A stretch of 6,573 nucleotides of DNA from Mariprofundaceae bacterium (GTDB lineage Bacteria > Pseudomonadota > Zetaproteobacteria > Mariprofundales > Mariprofundaceae). Location of the stretch: the NCBI GenBank assembly GCA_015488125.1, contig WFOJ01000232.1:1-6573 (forward strand). The letters run 5' to 3'. Under the pieces are notes generated by a model. That model saw nothing but the letters and a program-made list of their open reading frames with translations. It had not been told where the DNA came from and did no database searches. A program made the translations under genes and the position numbers. Positions 1-5,826 of this stretch are shown piece after piece. Numbering within the stretch: the first letter of the stretch is position 1; every line of letters begins with the position of its first letter.

Positions 1-229
1 GCTTCAGGGCATAGCCCAGAATCAGAACAAACCCCACGCCGAAAATCGCCATAATAAAATTCGTCAGTCCCATATAGGTCAGTGGCCAGTAGGGATCCAT
101 ACCCCACATTCCTACTTCAGGAAATGCCTCACGTCCCAACGCCAGCATAAACGCCAGTGAAAACACCGAGCCATTGCCCATGCCGGTGACAAAGCCGCTG
201 ACAATAGTCAGCCAAATTCCGCTTTTCAT
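1..229 (-). CDS. Small membrane protein of unknown function (N-terminal part)
   Basis: I do not recognise this protein. The reading frame opens with ATG at 229-227 and stays open to the window edge, giving 76 residues of a protein cut off by the window. The start is well supported: a strong Shine-Dalgarno (AGGAGGG) lies 4 bases upstream. Two hydrophobic stretches are visible. Residues about 5-31 are glycine- and serine-rich (SGFVTGMGNGS), which could allow tight helix packing. Residues about 50-75 (ending GVGFVLILGYAL) form a clear membrane helix. Between them is a loop with acidic and aromatic residues (REAFPEVGMWGMDPYWP). It is most likely an inner-membrane protein with at least two spanning segments. 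No cleavable signal peptide is obvious. It is transcribed away from secB and probably has its own promoter in the shared intergenic region. That it is a real gene is fairly sure; its function is unknown. Confidence 0.75.
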   Translation of the reverse strand, partial: MKSGIWLTIVSGFVTGMGNGSVFSLAFMLALGREAFPEVGMWGMDPYWPLTYMGLTNFIMAIFGVGFVLILGYALK

Positions 230-230
230 T

Positions 231-240
231 CAGCCCTCCT
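231..240 (-). promoter_or_regulatory. Strong ribosome binding site of the membrane-protein gene
   Basis: Read on the minus strand, the bases just upstream of ATG 229 are AGGAGGGCTGA. This is close to a full match to the anti-Shine-Dalgarno sequence, although the spacing to the ATG is short (about 4-6 bases). It fixes the start of the small membrane protein and is clearly stronger than any other ribosome site in the window. Confidence 0.75.
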
Positions 241-405
241 CTTCATTAAAAACAATGGTTTATAAAATGAACCCTGCATGAATTCCTTTTAATGTACGCA
301 ACGCTAGGTCTGCCTGAAGGCTTGTCAAGCATCTACTACCAGGAATCCATCTGTAAGCCATATCGGCTTGCAATCCCTCGTACCCTAATTACCATCCCGT
401 TCCCA

Positions 406-430
406 CGCAGTACGCTGCGCCTTATTTTTT
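406..430 (+). terminator. Hairpin followed by T-run in the secB leader (possible terminator or attenuator)
   Basis: Bases 406-410 (CGCAG) pair perfectly with 415-419 (CTGCG) around a TACG tetraloop. CCTTA and six T residues follow (425-430). This has the shape of a short rho-independent terminator on the plus strand, with only a 5-bp stem and a 5-base spacer to the T-run, so it would be weak. It lies 46 bases upstream of the secB start, with no gene upstream in that direction. It could therefore be an attenuator in the secB leader or a barrier to stray upstream transcription. It may also be chance. Confidence 0.35.
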
Positions 431-433
431 ATC

Positions 434-456
434 CTGACAGCAGGACGCTGATTCAG
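434..456 (+). promoter_or_regulatory. Hairpin directly ahead of the secB ribosome site
   Basis: CTGA (434-437) and CAGC (438-441) can pair with TCAG (453-456) and GCTG (447-450). The loop is AGGAC and there is a 2-base AT bulge on the 3' side. The foot of this 8-bp stem is 8 bases before the CGAGGAA ribosome site. It could influence secB translation initiation, or form an alternative fold with the 406-430 hairpin. The role is inferred from position only. Confidence 0.3.
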
Positions 457-463
457 TAACCAA

Positions 464-470
464 CGAGGAA
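464..470 (+). promoter_or_regulatory. secB ribosome binding site
   Basis: CGAGGAA lies 5 bases ahead of the ATG at 476 and supports that start codon. It is the only clear ribosome site at the head of the secB-dnaQ-ubiX-gshA train, because dnaQ and ubiX lack a good one of their own. Confidence 0.65.
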
Positions 471-475
471 AATAG

Positions 476-967
476 ATGACAGACCAGACACAGACCAACG
501 CCGAACAGCAAGCTCCCATCCTTCATCTGCAAAAGATATACACCAAGGATATTTCATTTGAAAATCCCAATGCACCGGCAACCTTCGTAAACGCCAACAA
601 TCAGCTCAATATCGACATGAACCTTGCGCTAAACAACCGTCGGCTGGATGATGACAACTGGGAAGTAGCATTAAAAATCCACCTGCACGCCCAAGATAAG
701 GAAAAGGAAGCAACCGTATTTGAGGTGGAAGTGGAACAGGCCGGGGTATTCCTGTTGCGCAATATCCCTGAGGAACACCTGACTCCTGTGCTGGCCGTCG
801 AATGCCCGACAATCCTTTTCCCCTATACCCGCCAGGTGATCAGCCAGCTTACCATGGATGGCGGTTTTCTACCCTTTATCATGGAACCAGTGAATTTTCG
901 CGCCGTCTTCGAAAACTCGCAACAGCAGGCTGCTGCCAACGCGGATGATACCCCCACCGTTCAGTAA
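476..967 (+). CDS. secB: Protein-export chaperone SecB
   Basis: SecB is a cytoplasmic homotetrameric chaperone. It keeps preproteins unfolded and delivers them to SecA at the SecYEG translocon. The 163-residue product is close to the usual length (E. coli 155). It carries the family hallmarks: the IYTKDISFENPNAP segment (residues 21-34), and a conserved C-terminal core running from AVECPTILFPYTRQ (107-120) through GGFLPFIMEPVNF (129-141). The N-terminal 15 residues and the tail after about residue 147 are polar and rich in Gln/Ala, as is common. The ATG start is backed by a ribosome site. secB is the first gene of a tight plus-strand train, and its stop is only 2 bp from the dnaQ start. In E. 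coli secB sits with grxC and gpsA, so the pairing with dnaQ here differs. Having SecB fits a diderm proteobacterium. Confidence 0.97.
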   Translation: MTDQTQTNAEQQAPILHLQKIYTKDISFENPNAPATFVNANNQLNIDMNLALNNRRLDDDNWEVALKIHLHAQDKEKEATVFEVEVEQAGVFLLRNIPEEHLTPVLAVECPTILFPYTRQVISQLTMDGGFLPFIMEPVNFRAVFENSQQQAAANADDTPTVQ

Positions 968-969
968 TC

Positions 970-1695
970 ATGCGTTTTATCATGCTGGATACGGAAACCA
1001 CCGGTTTATCGCCTGCCAATGGCGATAAAATGGTGGAAATTGGCGCCATCGAGATGTGCGGCAGGAAGGTTAACCCCGATGGCGTGTTCCACCACTATAT
1101 TCACCCGGGGCGCGACATCCCCGACGAGGTGGTGCGAATTCATGGTATTGATAATAACAAGGTTAAGGATTGCCCCAGCTTTGCTGATATTGCGCCGCAA
1201 TTTCTGGCATTCATTGATGGCGCCACACTGGTCATTCATAACGCCCCCTTTGACCTGGGCTTCATCATGAATGAACTGGCAGAAGCCGGCTTGCCTGATA
1301 TTGATGATGTACCGGTGATTGATACCCTGCAACTGGCAAGAAAGCGCTTTCCGCATCAACGCAATAACCTTGATGCCCTGTGCGACCGTTTTCAAATCGA
1401 GCGCGGCCACCGCGAGTTGCATGGCGCCCTGCTTGACGCGGAACTGTTGGCAGAAGTGTATCTCGCCATGACCGGCGGACGGCAGTTCTCGCTGGATGCC
1501 GGCGACGAAAGCCAACCCGCTTCCAGCTTTGCCCAGGCTGTAAAAAAACGAACAACCGCATCCATCTCAAGCAACGTACAAACTGCCCGCCGCACTGCCA
1601 TCACCGTGGATGAAGAAGAACAGCGGGCGCATCTTGCCATGCTTGAGCGCATCAACAGGGAATGCGGTGGCAAGGCCATCTGGCAAACAGCTTGA
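970..1695 (+). CDS. dnaQ: DNA polymerase III epsilon subunit (3'-5' proofreading exonuclease)
   Basis: This is the proofreading exonuclease of the replicative polymerase core, bound to the alpha and theta subunits where theta exists. The 241-residue length matches E. coli (243). It is a DEDDh exonuclease with a full set of catalytic residues: ExoI DTETTG with D7 and E9, ExoII HNAPFDLGF with D95, and ExoIII HGALLDAELL with H151 and D156. After the exonuclease domain (about 1-168) comes GGRQFSLDA (169-177), in which Q172-F-S-L sits where E. coli epsilon has its beta-clamp-binding motif. A basic/polar linker and an alpha-binding tail (about 212-241, DEEEQRAHLAMLERINREC...W) follow. The ATG lies 2 bp after the secB stop with no clear Shine-Dalgarno, so translation is probably coupled to secB. 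The last codon and stop are nested in the ubiX start (TTGA). In E. coli dnaQ is divergent from rnhA; that neighbour is absent here. Confidence 0.96.
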   Translation: MRFIMLDTETTGLSPANGDKMVEIGAIEMCGRKVNPDGVFHHYIHPGRDIPDEVVRIHGIDNNKVKDCPSFADIAPQFLAFIDGATLVIHNAPFDLGFIMNELAEAGLPDIDDVPVIDTLQLARKRFPHQRNNLDALCDRFQIERGHRELHGALLDAELLAEVYLAMTGGRQFSLDAGDESQPASSFAQAVKKRTTASISSNVQTARRTAITVDEEEQRAHLAMLERINRECGGKAIWQTA

Positions 1696-2312
1696 AACAG
1701 ACAGAACACCACATCACGCTGGCCATGACCGGCGCCTCGGGCGCTGGTTATGGTCTGAAGCTGATGCGGCAACTGCATGCGCAGGGCGTACATCTTCATT
1801 TACTGTTTTCCGATGCCGCACGCATCGTCCTGCGTGAAGAATGCTCGCTGACCCTGCCTGAGCATGTTACAGCCATCCCGGCAGCGCTGGCTGACTTCCT
1901 GCCATTGGCAAGCTGCGAACGCCTGCACTGCTACAATCTGAAAGACTGGTTTTCACCAACAGCATCCGGTTCATCCGGTGTCCGCCAGATGGTCATTGCA
2001 CCCTGTTCCATGGGCACGCTGGCGCGCATTGCCCAAGGAATTTCGGATAACCTGATTGAGCGCTCTGCCGATGTGATCATCAAGGAAAAGGGACAACTGA
2101 TCATCATGCCCAGGGAAACGCCGCTATCGGCCATTCATTTGCAACACATGTTGACGCTGGCGCAACTCGGCGTGGAGATTATTCCTGCCATGCCCGGCTT
2201 TTATCATCGTCCGGCATCGATTGATGATTTGCAGCGTTTTATGGTGGAGCGCATTATCGATCATTTGCATATACCGCAAAGCAATGCCCTTCGCTGGGGA
2301 AGCAAGCCATGA
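1692..2312 (+). CDS. ubiX: Flavin prenyltransferase UbiX
   Basis: UbiX joins a dimethylallyl group to FMN. The prenylated FMN made is the cofactor of the UbiD decarboxylase in ubiquinone synthesis. I place the start at TTG 1692, giving 206 residues. Counting from there, the N-terminus (MKQTEHHITLAMTGASGAGYG) lines up with the Pseudomonas protein (MSGPERITLAMTGASGAQYG) with no extra residues. TTG also forms a TTGA overlap with the dnaQ stop, which suggests coupled translation. The upstream ATG at 1662 would add 10 unmatched residues, and the downstream ATG at 1725 would remove the first strand. Family residues are present: S16 in TGASG, CSMGTLA (105-111), R124 in NLIERSADV, K131, R141-E142 in MPRETP, and Y171 in PGFYHRP. 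The C-terminus (RWGSKP) also matches. The gene ends in an ATGA overlap with gshA. No ubiD lies in the window. Confidence 0.95.
   Translation: MKQTEHHITLAMTGASGAGYGLKLMRQLHAQGVHLHLLFSDAARIVLREECSLTLPEHVTAIPAALADFLPLASCERLHCYNLKDWFSPTASGSSGVRQMVIAPCSMGTLARIAQGISDNLIERSADVIIKEKGQLIIMPRETPLSAIHLQHMLTLAQLGVEIIPAMPGFYHRPASIDDLQRFMVERIIDHLHIPQSNALRWGSKP
2296..2300 (+). promoter_or_regulatory. gshA ribosome binding site inside ubiX
   Basis: GGGGA lies 8 bases ahead of the gshA ATG at 2309, within the last codons of ubiX. It supports that start, and it means gshA can initiate by itself as well as by re-initiation at the ATGA overlap. Confidence 0.5.
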
Positions 2313-3667
2313 GTCAACCAGGAATAAGCGGTCAGGACATGGTGGATTATTTCGCCAGTGGCTGCAAATCACGGCAACAATGGGGTATCGGTACGGAACA
2401 CGAAAAACTCCCCTTTGATCTCGATAACCTGCGTCCTGTGCCTTATGAAGGCGAGCGAGGCATCGGCGCATTGCTTGCACACCTGGTTGACCATGAGTGG
2501 CAGGCCGTGTACGAGCAGGACAAAATCATTGCCCTGCAACATGGCGATGGCGCATCCATCACCCTTGAACCGGGCGGACAACTGGAGCTCTCCGGTGCCG
2601 TGCTGCCCGATTTGCATCAAACGCACGATGAAACAGGGCGGCATTTACGCCACGTTACCACCGCGGCAGGTGAACTTGGCATTGGCTTTCTCGGTTGCGG
2701 TTTTCAGCCTCGCTGGTCACGGCAGGCCATACCATGGATGCCCAAGGTTCGCTATGCCATTATGCGCGACTATATGCCCAAGGTTGGCAAGCGGGGACTG
2801 GATATGATGTTGCGCACAGCTACCGTACAGGCCAATCTGGATTTTGCTTCCGAAGCCGATATGGCCAGAAAAATGCGTCTTGCCTGCTGCATTCAACCCA
2901 TTGTTACTGCCTTGTTTGCGGCCAGTCCGTTTTATGAAGATCGCCCTGCCGGCGTGCTTTCCATGCGCGCTGCTTGCTGGCTGGATACCGACCCTGTGCG
3001 CACCGGCATCCCGGCCTGTGTTTTTGCGGATGATTTTGGCTTCGCCAACTGGGTGGAATACCTGCTGGATATACCCATGTATTTCGTGATCCGCGATGGG
3101 CATTATATTGATTGTAGTGGTCAAAGCTTCCGCGATTTTCTCACTGGCCGCCTGCCACAGCTTCCTGGTGTGTATCCCACACTGGAAGACTGGGCATTGC
3201 ACGCATCCACAGCCTTCCCTGATGTTCGCCTGAAACAATTCATCGAGGTGCGCGGTGCAGATGCCAGTTCACATGCCATGATCACCGCTCTTCCAGCTTT
3301 GTTTAAGGGTCTGTTGTATGATGAAAGCAGCGAACAACAGCTATGGCAGATCGTCGGCGACTGGCAGCATGATGAAGTCTGCCAGCTGCGGCAGGATGTG
3401 GTGTATCAGGGGTTGGATGCCATATTTCGTTATCGACGCATCGGCGAGCTTGCTGCACAAATACTGGAACTCGCCAAACAGGGCCTGCAACGCCTGGATT
3501 GCAGGAATGCAGCAGGCCATGACGAAAGTATTTACCTGCAACCGTTGCAAGACATCGTTAACAACAACAAAACCCGCGCTCAACAATGGTTGGATGCGTG
3601 GCATCAGCAATGGCAGCACAGTACTATCCCGTTATTCGAGTATGCCCGGCATGCGCTGGAAGAATGA
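2309..3667 (+). CDS. gshA: Glutamate-cysteine ligase, plant/alphaproteobacterial type
   Basis: This enzyme catalyses the ATP-dependent joining of L-glutamate and L-cysteine, the first step of glutathione synthesis, in the cytoplasm. The 452-residue protein belongs to the GCS2-like family found in plants, alphaproteobacteria and some gammaproteobacteria, not to the E. coli-type GshA. Diagnostic segments in order are GIGTEHEKLPFD (26-37), the metal/ATP-site region SITLEPGGQLELSG (83-96), IGFLGCGFQPRW (125-136), RYAIMRDYMPKVGKRGLDMMLRTATVQANLDF (148-179, given here as the approximate span), SMRAACWLDTDPVRTG (218-233), the segment around residues 245-270 with DIPMYFVIRDGHYIDC, and FIEVRGADAS (311-320). 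The domain is full length with no frameshift. The start is fixed by the ATGA overlap with ubiX and an upstream GGGGA. Nine cysteines are visible, including C193-C194, but whether it is redox-controlled like the plant enzyme cannot be told. No gshB is present in the window. Confidence 0.95.
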   Translation: MSQPGISGQDMVDYFASGCKSRQQWGIGTEHEKLPFDLDNLRPVPYEGERGIGALLAHLVDHEWQAVYEQDKIIALQHGDGASITLEPGGQLELSGAVLPDLHQTHDETGRHLRHVTTAAGELGIGFLGCGFQPRWSRQAIPWMPKVRYAIMRDYMPKVGKRGLDMMLRTATVQANLDFASEADMARKMRLACCIQPIVTALFAASPFYEDRPAGVLSMRAACWLDTDPVRTGIPACVFADDFGFANWVEYLLDIPMYFVIRDGHYIDCSGQSFRDFLTGRLPQLPGVYPTLEDWALHASTAFPDVRLKQFIEVRGADASSHAMITALPALFKGLLYDESSEQQLWQIVGDWQHDEVCQLRQDVVYQGLDAIFRYRRIGELAAQILELAKQGLQRLDCRNAAGHDESIYLQPLQDIVNNNKTRAQQWLDAWHQQWQHSTIPLFEYARHALEE

Positions 3668-3827
3668 ACAAGAGGGGGCACACGCACCGCAGGAGCGCTC
3701 TCCCGATCGCAAACCACGAACCCCCAATGTAGGAGCGGTCTTCAGACCGCGAACCGAACCCTTTGGTCACAACCGGATAAAAACGATATGGTTGGCACAA
3801 CCGGCGTAATCCAGCAGCATTGGCCGC
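3668..3827. other. Intergenic gap gshA-thrB
   Basis: This 160-bp gap breaks the otherwise gapless gene train. It holds two REP-like hairpin units (3689-3755) and two direct copies of CACAACCGG (3768-3776 and 3796-3804). There is also a short hairpin GGTTG-GCA-CAACC (3790-3802) that overlaps the second copy. A thrB promoter may lie between 3760 and 3800, where an A/T-rich GATAAAAACGATATG stretch occurs, but no good -35/-10 pair is visible. thrB has no clear Shine-Dalgarno. Confidence 0.55.
3689..3755 (+). repeat. Pair of REP-like hairpin units, 40-bp period
   Basis: The better unit (3729-3755) begins GTAGGAGCGG and contains a perfect stem GCGGTC (3735-3740) / GACCGC (3745-3750) around TTCA, followed by GAACC. 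This is the common layout of proteobacterial REP units: a GTAG head then a GC-rich hairpin. A decayed unit starts at 3689 (GCAGGAGCGC); its stem 3695-3700 / 3705-3710 pairs at 5 of 6 positions. Over the first 27 bases the two units agree at 21 positions, in register at exactly 40 bp. Such units are typically spread by RAYT (TnpA-REP) transposases and can protect mRNA 3' ends or attenuate transcription. Here they sit at the end of the gshA message. Confidence 0.7.
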
Positions 3828-4835
3828 ATGTCTGTCTATACGCAACTGACCACCACGGATGTCCGACGCATCCTTGCCGACTATCAGCTCGGCGAACTGC
3901 ATAGCTTCCAGGGCATTTCCGCTGGCATTGAAAACAGTAATTTTTTCCTGAATACGGACAAAGGCCGCTACGTTCTCACCATTTTCGAGCGCATGAGCGT
4001 GGAAGAACTGCCCTACTTCATGCAACTGATGCTGCATCTGGCCGCTGGCGGTCTGTGTTGCCCACAGGTGCAATTACGCCGAAATCATGAAAGCCTGTTC
4101 ACCTTTACCGATGCAGCAGGTCGTTTACACCACGGCTGTATTGTCTCCTGCCTGCCTGGTAAAGTACTGCCCATACTCAATATAGCGCAGCTATATTCTG
4201 CCGGCCAGGCGCTGGCTCGCCTGCATCTTGCGGCAAGGGATTTCCCCATGCGACGTGCCAGCCCTAGCGATCTGAACTGGCTGACGGCGCATATTGAAGC
4301 GGTATTGCCGGCAACAAGCGAGCGTTATGGCCAGTCATGCAGTGAACAACTGCAACAGGAATTGCGCACCCAACAGCAGCAACAACCTGAAGGCTTGCCG
4401 CAGAGCGTGATTCATGGCGATTTTTTTCGCGATAACATGCTGTTCAGTGGTGATGAAATCAGCGGCGTGATTGATCTGTATTATGCCCATGATGCCCCCT
4501 GCGTGCTGGATATTGCCATTGCCATCAATGCCCTGGCAACGGATATTGCCGGTGAAGAGCGACCACGGGCGGCAGCATTCGTAGCAGGTTATCAGCAGCT
4601 CAGACGCTTGCAGCAAGAAGAATGGTCGGCATTGCCCGGATTACTTCGTCTGGCGGCTTTGCGTTTTTGGGTTTCCCGTCTGTATGATGCATGCTTTCCT
4701 CGCGAAGGTGATATGACCACCATCCTGGATCCTGAAGAATACCACCTAAAATTGCTGTTTCATCAGCAACACCCCGATTTTTCCCGTCAGTTGCGGGAGC
4801 ACATCAGCAAGGAGTTTGCTCATCATGCGTCATGA
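3828..4835 (+). CDS. thrB: Homoserine kinase, APH-fold (type II) ThrB
   Basis: This enzyme phosphorylates homoserine to O-phosphohomoserine, the substrate of threonine synthase. It belongs to the aminoglycoside-phosphotransferase-like fold used by Pseudomonas and many proteobacteria, and is unrelated to the GHMP-kinase ThrB of E. coli. The 335-residue protein opens with the family pattern MSVYT...FQGISAGIENSNFF (1-40). It contains the Brenner motif IHGDFFRDNMLF (195-206) with catalytic D198 and N203, and the metal-binding D216 in GVIDLYYA. The final third (about 270-335) is helical and of normal length. A run of five glutamines (182-186) sits in the loop before the catalytic motif. The start at ATG 3828 is the only reasonable one: an in-frame TAA lies at 3807-3809 and the N-terminus fits the family. 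No good Shine-Dalgarno is seen. thrB stands apart from thrA/thrC here and overlaps bioB by 11 bp. Confidence 0.94.
   Translation: MSVYTQLTTTDVRRILADYQLGELHSFQGISAGIENSNFFLNTDKGRYVLTIFERMSVEELPYFMQLMLHLAAGGLCCPQVQLRRNHESLFTFTDAAGRLHHGCIVSCLPGKVLPILNIAQLYSAGQALARLHLAARDFPMRRASPSDLNWLTAHIEAVLPATSERYGQSCSEQLQQELRTQQQQQPEGLPQSVIHGDFFRDNMLFSGDEISGVIDLYYAHDAPCVLDIAIAINALATDIAGEERPRAAAFVAGYQQLRRLQQEEWSALPGLLRLAALRFWVSRLYDACFPREGDMTTILDPEEYHLKLLFHQQHPDFSRQLREHISKEFAHHAS
4809..4814 (+). promoter_or_regulatory. bioB ribosome binding site inside thrB
   Basis: AAGGAG lies in the last codons of thrB, 10 bases ahead of ATG 4825. This decides the bioB start. The alternative TTG at 4816 directly abuts the site and could not use it. 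Confidence 0.7.
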
Positions 4836-5826
4836 CTGGACGATTGAAGAAATTGAAGCCCTTTTGGCGCTGCCTTTTAACGATCTCATCTTTCAGGCAC
4901 AGCAATGCCACCGCCAATATTTCGATGCCAATGAAATTCAGCTTTCCACCTTGCTCTCGGTTAAAACCGGTGGCTGCCCGGAAGACTGCAAGTATTGCCC
5001 GCAAAGCGCCCATTACGATACCGGCGTTGCCAGTGAGGGGATGATGGCCAAAGACGCCGTGTTGCGCGCAGCCCGTGAAGCCAGGGCACGCGGTGCCACG
5101 CGCTTTTGTATTGGCGCGGCCTGGCGCGAACCCAAAGGCCGCGCCTTCGAGCTGGTGCTGGAGATGGTGCGCGGCATCAAGGATGAAGGCATGGAAGCCT
5201 GTGCCACGCTGGGCATGCTTAGCGAAGAACAGGCCATGCGGCTGCGTGAGGCTGGCCTGGACTATTATAACCATAATCTTGATTCTTCGCCGGAGTTTTA
5301 TGAGGATATTATTTCCACCCGCAATTATCAGGATCGCCTTGATACCCTGCGCCATGTGCGCAAAGCCAAACTGAACGTCTGTTGCGGCGGCATTGTTGGC
5401 ATGGGCGAAAGTCGCCGTCACCGCGCCGGGTTGATCGCCCAACTGGCGCGTATGGAGCCACACCCTGAATCTGTACCCATCAATCTACTGGTGCGCATTG
5501 AAGGCACGCCACTGGAGCATAACGAAGATTTTGATATGCTGGAGTTCGTTCGCACGATTGCCGTCAGCCGCATTACCATGCCATCATCATATGTGCGCCT
5601 TTCCGCTGGCAGGGAATCCATGGACGAATCCTTGCAGGCGCTCTGCTTTCTCGCTGGTGCCAACTCTGTGTTTTATGGCGAAAAACTGCTGACGGCGAAT
5701 AATCAGCAGGAACACAGTGATCAAGCTTTATTTCGCAAGCTTGGCCTGCACACACAACAACACACCACGCCCTCATCCCGCCGCATGGCAACGTGTAAAG
5801 CCAACACCCTGCACACCGAAACATAA
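4825..5826 (+). CDS. bioB: Biotin synthase BioB
   Basis: BioB is a radical-SAM enzyme that inserts sulfur into dethiobiotin to make biotin, the last step of the pathway. With the start at ATG 4825 (MRHDWTIEE, as in other BioB proteins) it has 333 residues, slightly shorter than E. coli (346) because of a shorter tail. The radical-SAM [4Fe-4S] motif CPEDCKYC gives C51, C55 and C58. The ligands of the sacrificial [2Fe-2S] cluster are all present: C95 (RFCIGAAW), C126 (EACATLG), C186 in NVCCGGIVG, and R258 in YVRLSAGR. YYNHNLDSSPEFY (147-159) and GANSVFYGEKLLT are conserved substrate and cluster-region segments. bioB starts inside the end of thrB and probably shares its transcript. No other bio gene is in the window, so bioF, bioD and bioA must lie elsewhere. 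The last 20 or so residues are poorly conserved and rich in Thr/His. Confidence 0.97.
   Translation: MRHDWTIEEIEALLALPFNDLIFQAQQCHRQYFDANEIQLSTLLSVKTGGCPEDCKYCPQSAHYDTGVASEGMMAKDAVLRAAREARARGATRFCIGAAWREPKGRAFELVLEMVRGIKDEGMEACATLGMLSEEQAMRLREAGLDYYNHNLDSSPEFYEDIISTRNYQDRLDTLRHVRKAKLNVCCGGIVGMGESRRHRAGLIAQLARMEPHPESVPINLLVRIEGTPLEHNEDFDMLEFVRTIAVSRITMPSSYVRLSAGRESMDESLQALCFLAGANSVFYGEKLLTANNQQEHSDQALFRKLGLHTQQHTTPSSRRMATCKANTLHTET

Larger units (their letters stand above)
230..475. other. Divergent intergenic region upstream of secB
   Basis: This stretch separates the minus-strand membrane-protein gene from secB and must hold start signals for both. I see no convincing sigma-70 promoter pair. 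A TATAAA hexamer read on the minus strand near 250-256 has no good -35 partner, and a TTGTCA near 323-328 on the plus strand has no good -10 partner. Small inverted repeats are present: an 11-bp palindrome at 320-330 (GCTTG-T-CAAGC), an AAGCC/GGCTT pair at 355-369, the hairpin with T-run at 406-430, and a bulged hairpin at 434-456 just before the secB ribosome site. No open frame of note lies here. Confidence 0.6.

Noticed and set aside
1006..1515. A 169-codon minus-strand open frame opposite dnaQ
   Set aside because: It is the antisense of a fully conserved exonuclease domain, has no ribosome site and shows no recognisable protein pattern.
2717..3238. A 173-codon minus-strand open frame opposite gshA
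   Set aside because: It is antisense to highly conserved GshA motifs, and its openness follows from the codon use of the real gene.
3763..3792. A sigma-70 promoter for thrB (TTGGTC ... TATGGT, 18-bp spacer)
   Set aside because: The -35 matches only 3 of 6 consensus bases and the -10 matches 4 of 6, which is not above chance for this composition.
3318..3809. A 163-codon plus-strand frame running from gshA across the REP-like units
   Set aside because: It is out of frame with gshA for most of its length, and its tail is a translation of the repeats. It has no family resemblance.
4365..4390. CAG/CAA-rich tract in thrB as a microsatellite
   Set aside because: It encodes only five glutamines with mixed codons in a surface loop, which is too short and irregular to be a slippage repeat of note.
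4816..4824. TTG at 4816 as the bioB start
   Set aside because: The AAGGAG site ends at 4814, too close to be used. ATG 4825 has good spacing and gives the usual BioB N-terminus.
4804..5463. A 219-codon open frame on the minus strand opposite bioB
   Set aside because: It lies entirely antisense to a clear BioB with intact cluster ligands. Its translation is low-complexity and resembles no family.
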